From Elysia marginata (taxonomy: Eukaryota; Mollusca; Gastropoda; Plakobranchidae): a stretch of 31,288 bases of DNA. Made by a program: the position numbers and the translations under genes. This document shows positions 1 to 11,269 of this stretch, one piece after another (within the stretch, counting starts at the first letter, position 1; each line of letters opens with the position of its first letter). The stretch is taken from assembly GCA_019649035.1 (NCBI GenBank), contig BMAT01002979.1, positions 26,465 to 57,752 on the forward strand, written 5' to 3'. The notes below the pieces were generated by a model, which was given only the letters and a program-made list of their open reading frames with translations, was not told where the DNA came from and did no database searches.

Positions 1-2170
1 GCAAAATAAATAACTGTTACAATTGTGAGAAAGATAATAAGATTGTAGATAAACACAAGGAATAGAAGGGCAGGCACAAAGACTGACATTCAGACACGAA
101 AAGCAAACTAATAGAGTAAGAGAGATCGAAGTGAAGGGGGGGAAAATGAAAAAAAGAGGCATGACTAGAAAATGTGGATTTTTAGTTGTATTTGTTGTTT
201 TTGTTGTTATTAATATAGGGTAGCGCTTTGTGCGAGAGAAAGAAAGAGACTTGTGGTCACATCAGTAGAAAGCAGCCTTGCGGTGTCCACTAGGACTGTG
301 AACCCATCTATCTCAGCCGATCCTCCTGCCCTATTACTGTGTATGGGCACATTCCTATCATGCCAAGCCACTACGTAATGACGTCAACCAAAGGCCTTGA
401 GCAACTTGCTCTAATGCGCATCTTTGGTGGAACTAAACATTGTCTTTTGCGGTACATTACTATTTATGGTTTGATCATTTCAAAACTGGTGAATGTCACG
501 AAAAGCCTATGCATGTGTACCGCCATAGTTTTCTCCGACCTTTTAGTTGCCACATCTGACGTGAAATTATAATGACTACGCACAGCTTTAATTAATAAAA
601 ACAAGCATGGTCGCCCGTTGACTCCCATGGATAAATGTGTAAAGCATTCTTTTGCAGATGAAGTTAGAAACCACAGATAAAAAAGTTAAGTTTATACGTA
701 AAAACAAATAAAGTTGAAGTGTATGTAAAGCAACCACTAGAATATTTTCTTTTTGGTTTGAGGTAAAACATGGGCATTACGCTACTTCATCTATTTTCAT
801 TTGATAGTATGCTTCCAAATCATATTCTAAGTATTTCTCCTATGTGCTGTAAGCATAAGCTTGAAGTCTTTCTAAACTAGTAATGATACACGCTGTGTTT
901 CCTATTCGTTGTGCGAACACAACATTTAAAATGTAAGTAAGCCATTATAGTAACTGTTTAATCATTGATCATAACATAATTTATACATGTATGTATTCCG
1001 CTCCAACTTGGTTGTTGCACAAATACATTTACTTGGAACTGCCACTGGCTTTTCATTTAATACAAATGCCGTTTACGCTTTTGCACACACACACAAACAC
1101 ACAAAAGAAACAATTTGTGATGATTGTTTAGGCAGCGATTATAAAGTTATGTCGCATTAGACAATAAATAAAACATGCTAGAAACTGTGGGATTTAACGG
1201 ATTTGATAAGATATACGACAAGGCATTTGAAAATCCATGCACTGATTACTCGCAGCTCAAAAAAACAACAAATTAATAATATAACATGCCAACCGACTTT
1301 CAGTGGGTTGTTTCAGGCCTTTACACATTCTTATTGTAATATTTGTCGTAAACAGCCTCTAGCGATAAAGGGTACGGTCCAAGTAGGCCAGTGCTATTCG
1401 AGCCACTGAAACATGGCATATCATTTGAGGTACCTGGAAGTTTGTATCGATTTCATTAATAAATCAGTATTATAATATCTGCCCAAGTGTACTTAGGAAG
1501 TTGTTCGTTGATTTTTTACCAAAGCACACTTGTAACCCCATTTCTCTTTATGTTGGTGTGACTCTTTTGCTAAATGTTTTGCGAATGACGAGACAAAATG
1601 CCATTTAGCATAACGTTAAATGTATGAACACAATCACGCTATGGCACAGATGAAGCAAAACTTTTATAACTACTAAAGTTGTGCTTTGGACCCAACCAAC
1701 GAACCACCCTAATTCAAAAGTTATAAAAAACCGTGGTGAACTTATTGGTTTTTTTAAGCAACATACTAAGATATGTAGCAATCCAAATAAAAGGTGTCAA
1801 CTGCAAAAAACGTATGTATCGTTTTAACTGGCTCAAACGGCAGCTTAAGAGCCACTGGCTCAGATGGAATGTCCATTTTGGGAAAGTGGTTCAAATGAAA
1901 TGCTACCGTGTTAAGTCTGGTTTGTTCTCAGTGACAAAGGGCGGCTTGGTAAATTATCAGGCTGTTAAGATACACACTGACGAATGTACCAAGTCAGAGA
2001 ACTAGGAGTGCTCTACCGTGTTTTCTGGTGGTAGAGAGTTCAGTTCTGTCGAGGGAAGGTGCTAACGTATAACAGTTGGTCAGTCGCCAACTTACTGTAG
2101 TCGGGAGCGAATGTTTGTTTCATATCGCAGGTAAAATTTTCTGTCGTTTGTTTTTGGAACTTTTTCTGAG
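1..2170. other. AT-rich non-coding stretch
   Basis: No exon with a credible splice frame and no recognisable domain was found. There is a short CA-rich tract at about 1084-1107. The open frame at 1733-2005 (plus strand) has no recognisable motif and a biased basic composition, so I do not call it. At about 175-235 the minus strand reads a GCGCTA-type box followed by AAC-rich tail sequence, which could be a decayed SINE 3' end, but this is weak. Confidence 0.5.
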
Positions 2171-2179
2171 CTTTAAAAG

Positions 2180-2815
2180 ATATCTAAGATAAGATAAGAT
2201 AAGATAAGATAATTTAATTTGTCCCTTTTCAAGGAAATTTGTTTTGACAGCATCAGCATAGTTTTACATAAATTACATTGTTACATACATAATACATTGA
2301 TTACGTCAGACATTACTGGGTTTATGCATAACACTATATAACGTATAAAATAATGTATATAATCTTTTTTCATAGCACGAAATAAAGCATTCCGCTTATT
2401 GCTTAATGAAATACATTATAAATAGTCACAATAATGATCTTAATGATTGAGAGTTATTTTCATAATCGTTGATGATTTTTTTTAGTTTGTCCCAGCGCAT
2501 AACCTACTGGAGAAGACGGATACTGCTAGGCACAAATGACCGCCTGTACCTTTCAGTCCTAGCTGTCTTAGAGAGCAGCCTTCCGGTCCTTACGGACTTT
2601 GTGTATTCTGCATTAAGGGGGTGGTTGGCGTTGTTAAGGATGCCTTTGGCTATTCTTTTACACGATTTTCTATATATCTCATTTGTAGAATCAAACTTAA
2701 AACATGTCGTTTTAGATGCCTTTCGTATAAGTCGATCTAATCTCTCCTCATCCCTGACAGTGATGTTTCCGCCCCAGCCAGTTATTCCAAAGCTGATGAC
2801 ACTTTGAACTAAGTT
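2180..2815 (-). mobile_element. 5'-truncated non-LTR retrotransposon (CR1/L2-like LINE) 3' end
   Basis: Read on the minus strand from about 2809 to a TAG stop at about 2506-2508, one open frame of about 100 codons gives the typical C-terminal end of a LINE ORF2 reverse-transcriptase polyprotein. It starts near a FGITGWGGN-like block, then ITVRDEERLDRLIRKAS, then HPLN, then a T-x-R-x-x-R-x-x-SFVP block just before the stop. After the stop comes about 300 bp of AT-rich 3' UTR. The element ends with a short conserved box (about 2220-2240) and tandem TATCT-type repeats (2188-2213 as GATAA on the plus strand). A short terminal box followed by a microsatellite tail is typical of CR1/L2-type LINEs. 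The catalytic reverse transcriptase and endonuclease are absent, so this is a dead 5' truncation. The open frame on the opposite strand (2469-2807) is its shadow. Confidence 0.85.
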
Positions 2816-2819
2816 TGTT

Positions 2820-3895
2820 TATTTCTATTTTTATATAATATGTAAAGATCTATAATAAAATAGTCACAAGTTTAGAGAAAAAAATCCCCTATCTTACAAA
2901 ATTAGGAAATGATAGTAAATAAAAAAAAGTTTTGGTTTTAAATTATCCTAGATGTAACAGTGCTTTCTATGGCCCGTTTTACTATCTGAAAGTTATGCAA
3001 TAGTTTGAAATACTTTAAATTTTATGGAAACTCTTTTGTCAGTTTGTAAACATTTGGATTTCTTTGTTGTTGTTGGTTTGTGAGGTTGTGAGGTTGATTA
3101 TCTTCCTTGTGATCTATAATGAATTTGCTATAGAGAAGAACTAGACAGATGTTTTACAGGTTTTCGTTACATTGAAATTAAGACAGAGCCATAAAATTGA
3201 GGTTTTCTCAATTCATTATCTTGACACTTATTAAATTTGGCTATAAATATACAACAAAAAAGTTTTATAGAAACAATGTTACATAACAAAATGTGTCCTA
3301 TTAACGGACGAAGTTTTACTAAAAGGGAGTAAATTATTAATAATAAGCGATGTTGATTTTTTCGAGTCGCTAAAATTGCGTAAACAACTTACAGCACATC
3401 ACTGCTTGGTAGTGATGGAAAGAAAACACCCTGGCGGCAAAAACAATGTTGGAGATGAGAGGACAATCTTATTATGTAAACACAAGTCTGCGTCACGTTC
3501 ACTTCAACTGATTGATAGAGAACAGTGTTGATAATTATATATGATATTCAAGAGCAAAATTGTGTTGGAAAGTTTGTAAAGGTTTTTTTTTTTACTATTG
3601 CGAAACATAAGCATGAATTTATCATTTATCATTTTGTTGAAGGAGTAGTCCAAGTCAAAAGAGCCATTTCTCTGTGTGCTGTAAATATGAATTGTTGGTT
3701 TTTTTTTTGTTCAGCTATCTTTCGATTGACTTACATCTATGTGTAAAACATTTACGCCCCCACCTTTCTCTCTTCCCATAGCCACCACCCCCTCTAAATT
3801 CCCATTTTCCCCCATATACACATTGCCCTTATACATGATGTACGTACAATATGATTATGATTATGTTATTTAAATAACTTTTTCTTTTTCTTTAA
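2820..3895. other. AT-rich non-coding stretch
   Basis: No supported gene. There are T-runs near 3583 and 3701 and a C-rich patch near 3755-3830. Nothing else stands out. Confidence 0.45.
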
Positions 3896-3904
3896 ATGAT
3901 TTTA

Positions 3905-4095
3905 ATCTGCTGTACACATGTACCTAAGTATGCTTGAAAGTACGTATGTAAAGCACCTGGACACACTTATGTTTTGTTGTGATGGTGTACCTAAGTATGT
4001 AATTGAAAGTATGTATGTAAAGCACCTAGAGCTAACACCTGTTGGAATAGGCGCTATATAAAAAGCCGTTATTATAATTATTATTATTATTGCAA
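3905..4095 (+). mobile_element. SINE 3' end with ATT-repeat tail
   Basis: The stretch ends in a GGCGCTATATAAAAAGCCG-like box at about 4049-4068, followed by ATT trinucleotide repeats to about 4093. This is a widespread 3' tail of metazoan SINEs. Inside it, a unit of about 70 bp containing GTACCTAAGTATG...GTATGTAAAGCACCT occurs twice (about 3919-3958 and 3986-4028), so the copy carries an internal duplication. No tRNA-like head was seen, so it is probably 5'-truncated. It sits about 400 bp upstream of the zinc-ribbon gene start. Confidence 0.6.
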
Positions 4096-4497
4096 TTATC
4101 CACAGGAATACAGCAGTGGTCATAGCTATAAGGCGTCAGTCGCTGTATAGTCTCCTAAGTTTAGATCCAGCAGTTGAGTTTTGATGCTGAAATACCCACA
4201 CCGCAGAACAGATCTCTGCGCATCTTCAAGTTGTGCAAACAATTTGATTTTTAATACGAGTGTCCATTACCTTTGATTTCACGCAACTCTATAATAATAG
4301 ATGCACAATGCATGAACGTATTTCTTCTCCACATTTCCCAGAGCCTTGTAAAACTACAAGCTCTTCTACCTTGTCTTCACCATTCATCACAGGCAATGCA
4401 AAGGTTTTGAGGCGAACCTTGAGAAACATTTATCTGAAGGGGGCAAGCTATATCAACACGCTTGATCATTTTCTAAATTATACGAGCTTGTAGGAAG

Positions 4498-4612
4498 ATG
4501 AGCAGTTTGAGGCGGATCTTCAAAAGAAGCAAGTCTAGAGCGGATAACAACTTCAACGCCAGGAGACAGATGGTGAGAGCTCCGCCACCTGGTCAGGTCA
4601 CCGACACAGATG
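4498..4612 (+). CDS. zinc-ribbon gene, coding exon 1
   Basis: Encodes residues 1-38 plus the first base of codon 39, and holds the basic N-terminus and PPPG patch. The donor reads G|GTCAGT at 4613. A good acceptor (pyrimidine-rich, ending CATCACAG at 4391) could begin the untranslated part of this exon. Confidence 0.72.
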
Positions 4613-7600
4613 GTCAGTAGTGGGATGCGTTATCGATTGTTAAAATTAGACAAAATCTGAGGATAACCATAGGAAATGTCTCAGATTTTTGTGCTGTGAG
4701 TAGACATAACACAACATGTAGTGATTTAGGGTTAAATAAGACATTGCAAAATGCAATGACTGAGAATGAAAATCAGACAAGAACTAGAGACTGAGAATGG
4801 AAGTAAATAAAATCCGGGAATTACAAGCAGAAATTAAACAAAAAACCAGGAATGAGGAATGTGAAAAAGACAACATCAACCAAGGGATTAGGAATGGGAA
4901 AAAGAATTGAAACAATTGGCTCGCGTAAAAATGTTTATGTTTGCACTTCAGTAAGCTTTCTCTGCGGTCAATCGAGGCCATTTCACTTTTCAATTTAAAA
5001 AACCAAATTAAATTCCTAAAACTATTAATTGGAATCTCAATACAATGTTATGCTTCGGAACAAAAGCATTTTTGTAAAGCTGATAGAAAGTAAAATTATT
5101 TAAAGAACCAAGGTGTGGAACTAGATTTGTTTGGTAAAGGCACTATATGAAAAGGGGAGTCAAAATGTAGGCTTATAGATATCGACAACAGATTAGCATA
5201 AGTAGTGGGGTAGATTCCATTCCCTCATTATTCTCTAGACCTTCAAAATAGATAAGATAGCAAAAGCGCTGCATATGAGTAATAGTCTGTTGTATTTTTA
5301 ATCTACATGGCATATCGAGATATTAATGAACTTTATTCTGTAAATGAACTTGGTATGCGAAAAACGTACCCTACAATTTGAGCCATTCATGTTCACTGTC
5401 CGAGGGACTTTTCTAATGTGGTCAAATTAATGTATGACCTTTCATTTCTCTTTTTTCCTTTCTCTCTTTCTATCTATCGATAATATTATGTATAGTCAGC
5501 ACAAAATGTTTTATTAAAGTTCCAGTATTGGTTTTAAATCCATTGTTTGTTATTAAACATAAATTTGAATTTAAAGCAAGTGCGAAAAAAAAACACCCAA
5601 AAAATAACGCACTGAGCCTAATTTTTACCGTTGTAATGTTAAAGTCAATTCAATGGTTCACCTCTACTCCTCCACTTTCTCTATCCGCAGACCCGCATCA
5701 TGAAGTGTGGAAGCCACAGTTTTCCTGCGGTGACCAGACGGATGAGTCTCGTATTCCGTTCTACAACAGTGGGTTCGCAGCCTGCCCCAGATGTGGGGAG
5801 AAAAACATTTGGCGCTTCGAGGAAAAAGCAGGAATAAGGCCCAATGGGGATACGTATGGCACTGAGGTTTTCATGTGTCAGACAAAAGGCTGTGGTTGGA
5901 GCACTTCCTTCATGTATGATGATGGCGGTTAGTAAACTAGAAAAATGTAACTTGAGTCGTTATCCATTCTCTCTCGGGGTATTTTCTGAGACTGTTGCTC
6001 TTTATAAGTTATTAAGGCTGGGTTTACATAAATTTTAATTTTCTTCTCTGTCCATTCATATCTTTTCATCAGCTGCATTCAGGGATATGAGCGACAAATG
6101 ACTTTCATTTAGTCCAAGAATTATTGCCCTTGACTTACTTTGCCATGACGCCAACCCTTTGTCGGCATTGCAGTTTTCTATACACCCACTTGCACTTAGA
6201 TATGATCCATTTCTCTCCGTGACCCTTCCACTTCTAACAAAATGAGAAACACTCTCTTTTATTCCAAAATCTAAAAGTGCTAATTGCATATGGAAGTGGT
6301 GCAAAAAAAATTTAGCTGCAAATAAAATTACAGTTTTAATGCTGAAATGAAGGGATAAAAAGGAGTGCATTAATGTGAATAAGCCTATTATTTAGAGAAA
6401 TTTTTCATTTTTGACAAGAAAGCTTATTTTTATGCTGAGAATGTATTCTCGAAAAGGCTTCATCTTCCATGAAGAGTGTATTTTTGCAAAGAAGTGTTAC
6501 TCTTCTGCGGATAATGTTTTTGCCATGAAGGCTTACCCTTCTTTAGAGAACCCTTCTTTAGAGAATCTATAAAGTGAAAAAGGCTTCATCTTCTTTGGTT
6601 TCCATGCTATGTCCACCCTTCATTTAAACAAATGAGCGTGTTCATCTCGTGCTGGCTTGTCCCTTCCTCTCCCGTACAGAGTTAAAGGCTAGTAATTTCC
6701 CATATTTACAAACCAAATAACTTTAATATGAAATTTAGAGAGAAGTAAAGAAAAAGAAGCTCTATGTCAAGGTTATGTATCCTTAGCTGATGAAAATTTC
6801 AATCTGTTTCGCTTTCTTGGCATTTTCGAAGACTCTTCTAAGTCCTGTGTTTGCTGTACTTTGACGCACATCTTTCAGTGCACATTTTTTACGTTTTGGT
6901 TCAATTTGAATACGAAGTGCGAAAAATTGTATGAAATTTCAATGTAAGCAAAACTATGCAATAGAAAGAACAGCATCACGCCCAAATGTCCACAGCTACA
7001 ACTGAGCTCCATGTATGTCTTGTTTCAGCCCAACCAACAAGCCATTTCGAGGCTCGGCATTGGCCACGCTCTGTGCTTAAGTTTCCGGTGACATTCATGA
7101 TGATGTGGGCAGACAGACATGATCTTAACAAGCTCAAGCATCTCATATTTACAAAGGCAAGTAGATATAAAGCGTTTGGGACTCAAGTAAGAGCATGCAA
7201 TATGCTTTTGCATCTCATTGGATATTAATTGTATCGAAGAATCTTCATTAAAACTTTTTTCATATTAATTTAAAAGCCATACTTTTCACTTTCTTCTTTT
7301 ACAACCGTAACAAAAACATACGTGAAGTATCATAAAGAAACTAAAAATTAATTATGATTTACTTTACTGACAGGACGATAGTCTTTAAAGTTTTCTTTGT
7401 CCAGTCCTATTTTCGAAGTGGTCCCACAACAGACTTTGCGTGTGTACCTTATAGTCTTAAGCGGGCGAGCCGCCGTCAGACCGGAGCAGTGCGGTAATTC
7501 AGTGCAGGCTTTTACTCTTTCATGAGGGTGCCGAGTATGCCAACAGAATGTTATTGGGGTAAAGTTAGGGCTCTAAAAACAGTTTAAGCTATGACCGTAT

Positions 7601-7935
7601 GAACCATTTTAAATAATACAAATCACAAGTGCAGATCCCTTTTCATTTTATAGATTTCCCCCATTTTAGATTTCCTAGCCCTTAGTTCATTGCCTTTCAA
7701 ACTTAAAGATCTTGGGCTGGTTCTCAGCAAACCCTTCTGCTTCTTTTACTTGTAGCCTATTAACCATCTCCACCCCTTTGATCTATTACAGAACCTCACG
7801 GGCGACCGATTCCTGGAGCTAGAAAGGTCCAACTGTTTGGCCAGCGAGCTCGATCTCCGCACCAAAGATGTTGCAAAAGTACAAAAGGCTCTGAATGACC
7901 CAAGAGGCGCCCTACTCATATCTAAATCTCGCTAG
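4498..7935 (+). CDS. four-exon gene for a 207-residue zinc-ribbon-like protein of unknown family
   Basis: Joining coding exons 4498-4612, 5691-5927, 7029-7156 and 7792-7935 gives 624 nt, exactly 208 codons including TAG, with every split codon resolved. The protein starts with a basic stretch (RRIFKRSKSR, residues 5-14, possibly a nuclear signal). A proline patch follows (29-31), then a putative metal-binding core with C70-x2-C73 and C101-x4-C106 separated by 27 residues. The second pair lies in a VFMC...CGW context like a TFIIS-type ribbon, although C-x4-C is unusual. Then come an aromatic segment (about 123-144, HFEARHW...MMMW) and a charged, probably helical C-terminus. No signal peptide or membrane segment is visible. 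The ATG has A at -3, and an in-frame TAA lies at 4474-4476. A TAG acceptor at 4492-4493 could instead make exon 1 internal to a longer protein. I infer nucleic-acid or protein binding only from the ribbon and do not recognise the family. Confidence 0.82.
5691..5927 (+). CDS. zinc-ribbon gene, coding exon 2 (metal-binding core)
   Basis: The acceptor is a pyrimidine tract ending CTATCCGCAG at 5690; the donor is GTTAGT at 5928. The exon carries both Cys pairs (C70/C73 and C101/C106) and the lone C51. GC content and codon use are clearly higher than in the flanking introns. The first two bases complete an Asp codon with the last base of exon 1. Confidence 0.88.
7029..7156 (+). CDS. zinc-ribbon gene, coding exon 3
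   Basis: The acceptor is TCTTGTTTCAG at 7028. The exon completes Ala118 and encodes residues to Lys160, rich in aromatic and methionine residues. The donor is AAAG|GCAAGT at 7157, a GC donor with an otherwise perfect consensus. Confidence 0.82.
7792..7935 (+). CDS. zinc-ribbon gene, terminal coding exon
   Basis: The acceptor is ATCTATTACAG at 7791. The exon encodes residues 161-207, a charged segment (for example FLELERSN and TKDVAKVQKAL) that looks helical, and ends in TAG at 7933-7935. Weak ATTAAA polyadenylation hexamers lie at 7936 and 7978. Confidence 0.85.
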   Translation, partial: NLTGDRFLELERSNCLASELDLRTKDVAKVQKALNDPRGALLISKSR

Positions 7936-7999
7936 ATTAAAAAACACCTATCTTCCGTAACACTGGTGTATCTAAACATTAAAACTATGAGACTGCTAA

Positions 8000-8820
8000 A
8001 ATCGTTTGGAAGTGTTTCGATAGGCTTCATCTTGGTGTCCCGTAAGACAGTAATTCTCTAGGTACCGTGTACTGCATTGCTGTCTTATCGGTACACTCTC
8101 ACTTTTGCCCTGTCACTTCAAACATGATTTATGATCGTATAATCAGTAGATTTTTTTTTATAAATTTCATTCACGTTATAGCTCTACAGTCCTCAAGATT
8201 TCCTGTTTTATTCCTGCAAAATTTTCAAATAGAAGATGTACAGTAGCTGTCATCCACTTTAAAACAATTAATTGGCATGTTATGCGTGAATAATTTAAGT
8301 CTTTTTTATCACAACTTCTAATAATAAAAGTACAATTTACTTAGCACAATTTTTTGGATACTTTTTTTAAGTATAAACAGTTAATTTGTAAAGAACTTAC
8401 TCCCTTTATCAAGCAATATCATGTTCATGTAGGCCTGTTTGTGTAGTTGCCCCTAAGCGGCAAAAGTGATGTCTAATGTTACTGATATAATTAAATAAAC
8501 CATACAGTAAACTCCCATACAAAAACTTACAAACTTTGATGTTTAAAAAAGTTTTGTGTGGGTTTATCTCAATAAAATATCTCTTAAGGCCGAGAAAGTG
8601 CAGTATAAAAATGGACGTAATCTGCAAAAGGTTTGTTAAGGTGTGACCTCTTCATTTCCTTCCTTTTTCTGGATTTGTAGACATTAACTTGCATATTGAG
8701 GTAACACAGTACTGTAAAGCCATGTTGTAACCTGTTTTTTTTTCTTTCCTTTGTAGTTGGTTTTGTTTTGCATTAACTCTTAAAACCAATAACTAAACGC
8801 CTGCTATCACGCCTGTCATA
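8000..8820. other. intergenic, nothing recognised
   Basis: AT-rich DNA downstream of the zinc-ribbon gene. The minus-strand open frame at 8409-8627 shows no motif and ordinary intergenic composition. Confidence 0.4.
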
Positions 8821-8825
8821 ATGTG

Positions 8826-8896
8826 TGGCGTCTTGGTCTCGTGGCAGATACTCGGTCCTGTGACCGAAAAACCCATGGTTCGTGCCTTGGTTTAAC
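8826..8896 (+). mobile_element. tRNA-like SINE head (degenerate)
   Basis: A box-A-like TGGTCTCGTGGCAGA and, about 40 bp on, a box-B-like GGTTCGTGCC have the spacing of a tRNA-derived pol III promoter. The cloverleaf is imperfect, so this is a SINE head rather than a working tRNA gene. It pairs with a similar head in reverse orientation at 9150-9215. Confidence 0.45.
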
Positions 8897-9149
8897 AAGT
8901 CAGGTTTATTTCGTAAAAATACTATTCACAAACATTTCCTCGTCGCACCCACACTTTCAGAAAATACATGGCTATGGGTAATGAAAGATTTTGTAAGTAA
9001 TCTAGAGAGATGCGTTCTTTGACTTCAGTACATGTAGTTAATTTGATTGGTAATGGCTTGTCAGAATACTCATGCAAAACGCTCAGACCATTTTTGTGGA
9101 TTAAGTTGTATTTAAAAATATTGCTTTCTTTAATAACCATTACTAATGT

Positions 9150-9215
9150 AAAACCTTGCACCTCTCAGTGCGAGAGCCGAGTGTTCTACTACTAGACCAC
9201 GACGTCACGCTATTA
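9150..9215 (-). mobile_element. tRNA-like SINE head (degenerate, inverse orientation)
   Basis: On the minus strand, TGACGTCGTGGTCTAGTAG followed by AACACTCGG closely matches the head at 8826 read on the plus strand. The box B part is decayed. The body beyond it is not recognisable. Confidence 0.4.
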
Positions 9216-9219
9216 TTGT

Positions 9220-11160
9220 TTTGAAGTGAAAATTTGATTTTCGGGCTAATGTATGCAAGTAAGAAGAAAGATTACTTTAAAACAGTAATTTCTTTAGACT
9301 TTTTTACGGTGCCCTTCCGACAATCTTATCCAATGTGCTGCTTGAGCGAAAACAGCGCAGGCTCTGACAGTCACAATGGCTATTGAATGCAAAAACGAAA
9401 TTGTTTCTCCTGGATCTGAGGGTTGTGTTGCCACGACTGCTTTCATTTACTCGCGGTCACTCTGAAAGCATGCCTGTACATATATTTTCTGTTAGGGGGG
9501 AAATAATTTAATCGTGTGTTTACATGCCCTTAAATCCAGTTCAGTGTTCAAAGCATGTTAAGTAGATTTACTGACATGTTTCTACCATGTTATGTTGTCT
9601 CCTGACCAACAGATGAGCAGCTGTATTATCCACACCCTTTTGTTTCTATACTAATAAACAAAATAAGACAGTACTTCTCATGTTTAGATGCAGGAAAAAA
9701 ATGATAAATATCTTCATGGATTAGAATTATGAAAAACCTGTGATGTACAATCTAATCCTATAACTAACCCCCAACTTCAACTAAATGAAGATTCTTGTCT
9801 TCTAGCCCATCTCTAGCAAAACTTATACGTTTTATGCTAAGTTAATCGTTAGACAATCTTTTGTCGCTAGGTAGCTAAATCTACTCATTAGCTAGACCTT
9901 ACCAAATCAAAACCTATAACGCTTAAGGCTACATTTACTTTGATCTGCCTTGTTAAGTTCCCATTTTTTCTTTGTCATGACAAAAACAGTTAAATCAGAA
10001 GACAAGGGTATCCTATTATTAAAATGTAATAAAGGCTCGATTACTGTCGACTTAGAGAGGTGTCAAAATTCACATGAGAGCGATTTTAAGTTAAACGCCA
10101 TTCAACACTATCAGGACTACACAAGTTAGTAAATCAATTTCAAGACATATTACCGTACATTTATGTTTCTACAGATAACCTATGTATGCACCAATGAATG
10201 CAACAGTGTCAATAATAGTTCTTTCAGATCACGCATACCTCCAACTAAGTAAAGTACAGTATCTGGACGGGGGGCTTTGAAAAAAGTCAAGTCGCAATGT
10301 ATATATTCTACATCATTTCCGTAGACGCGTCACACTGCACCATGTCAAAGCAAAAACAGATTACTCCGGCGTCGATATTTAACTTAGCATGGAATCTGTG
10401 TCTTGTGGAAGGACCATTAGGTCTCTTTTTGCCTTTTGTTTGTGTGGACACTGAATGTTATCTAATGATATGACGTAACACACCGCTTGCTTTAAGCGTG
10501 GATTAAGATCAATCAATAATTTATGCTGGATTGTATCTGGCGCTCTCCCCTGTAATGGCATCAAAGCGGTAAACAGGCTGAATATCAGCTGATTATTAAA
10601 GATGCTAAAATGTTAAAGATAAAGATTGACGTAAGGTTTATTTTCATCAAGCTTAAATATATAGTTATACATGTATTTTAAGAGAAATTGATGAAATGCA
10701 CATTCAGGTGCGCTCAATAATTTTTACAGAGCTATTGTGGAGAGCATCTTAACTCAATCGATTTTTATTTGGTTTGATAGAAAAACAGAAAGAAGGGCAT
10801 ATATAGACTAGACTCAATTGTCATAAACACACAAAAGTTAATTGTTGTGAATCTCCCATCTTTCGAAAGTTTATATGAAGCAAGAATGTCAGCCAGGACA
10901 GAAAAGATCTTGAAATATAATATCCACCCAGCAAGGAAATATTTTGATACGGGCGAAGACTAAGGGCGTTCAAAGTAAATAAACGATTAGAAAATAGCTT
11001 CTTTCCCCAAGCCGTAAAATACTTGAATGGAACTAGAATTTTGAGATTATTCTAATTGAATCTTTTAATAACATGAAGGGCACATAAGGATGGGGTATTT
11101 CGTTGAGCTTGATGGGTTAAGAGGAGTGCAGGTATTTCTTGTTCCTTGGGGACAGAAGAG
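9220..11160. other. intergenic, nothing recognised
   Basis: No supported gene. A 61-codon minus-strand open frame at 10379-10564 has somewhat higher GC than its surroundings, but no recognisable domain and no splice partners, so it is left uncalled. Confidence 0.4.
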
Positions 11161-11170
11161 AGATAATGCT

Positions 11171-11198
11171 ACAGAGAGAGAGACAGAGAGACAGAGAG

Positions 11199-11258
<60 letters not shown>
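11171..11258. repeat. GA-rich microsatellite
   Basis: Imperfect ACAGAGAG units pass into a pure (GA)n run, then GGGACAGGGGG. The open frames across it on both strands are artefacts of the repeat. Confidence 0.95.
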
Positions 11259-11259
<1 letters not shown>

Positions 11260-11269
11260 CAGGGGGGAT

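Noticed and set aside
2469..2807. 112-codon plus-strand open frame
   Set aside because: It is the antisense of the LINE C-terminal coding remnant, which carries the recognisable motifs.
4260..4493. 77-codon frame upstream of the zinc-ribbon start
   Set aside because: Different frame from the gene, closes just before the ATG, shows no domain and contains a likely acceptor at 4391; more likely intron plus 5' UTR.
6056..6370. 104-codon minus-strand open frame in intron 2 of the zinc-ribbon gene
   Set aside because: No recognisable domain, AT-driven composition and no splice partners.
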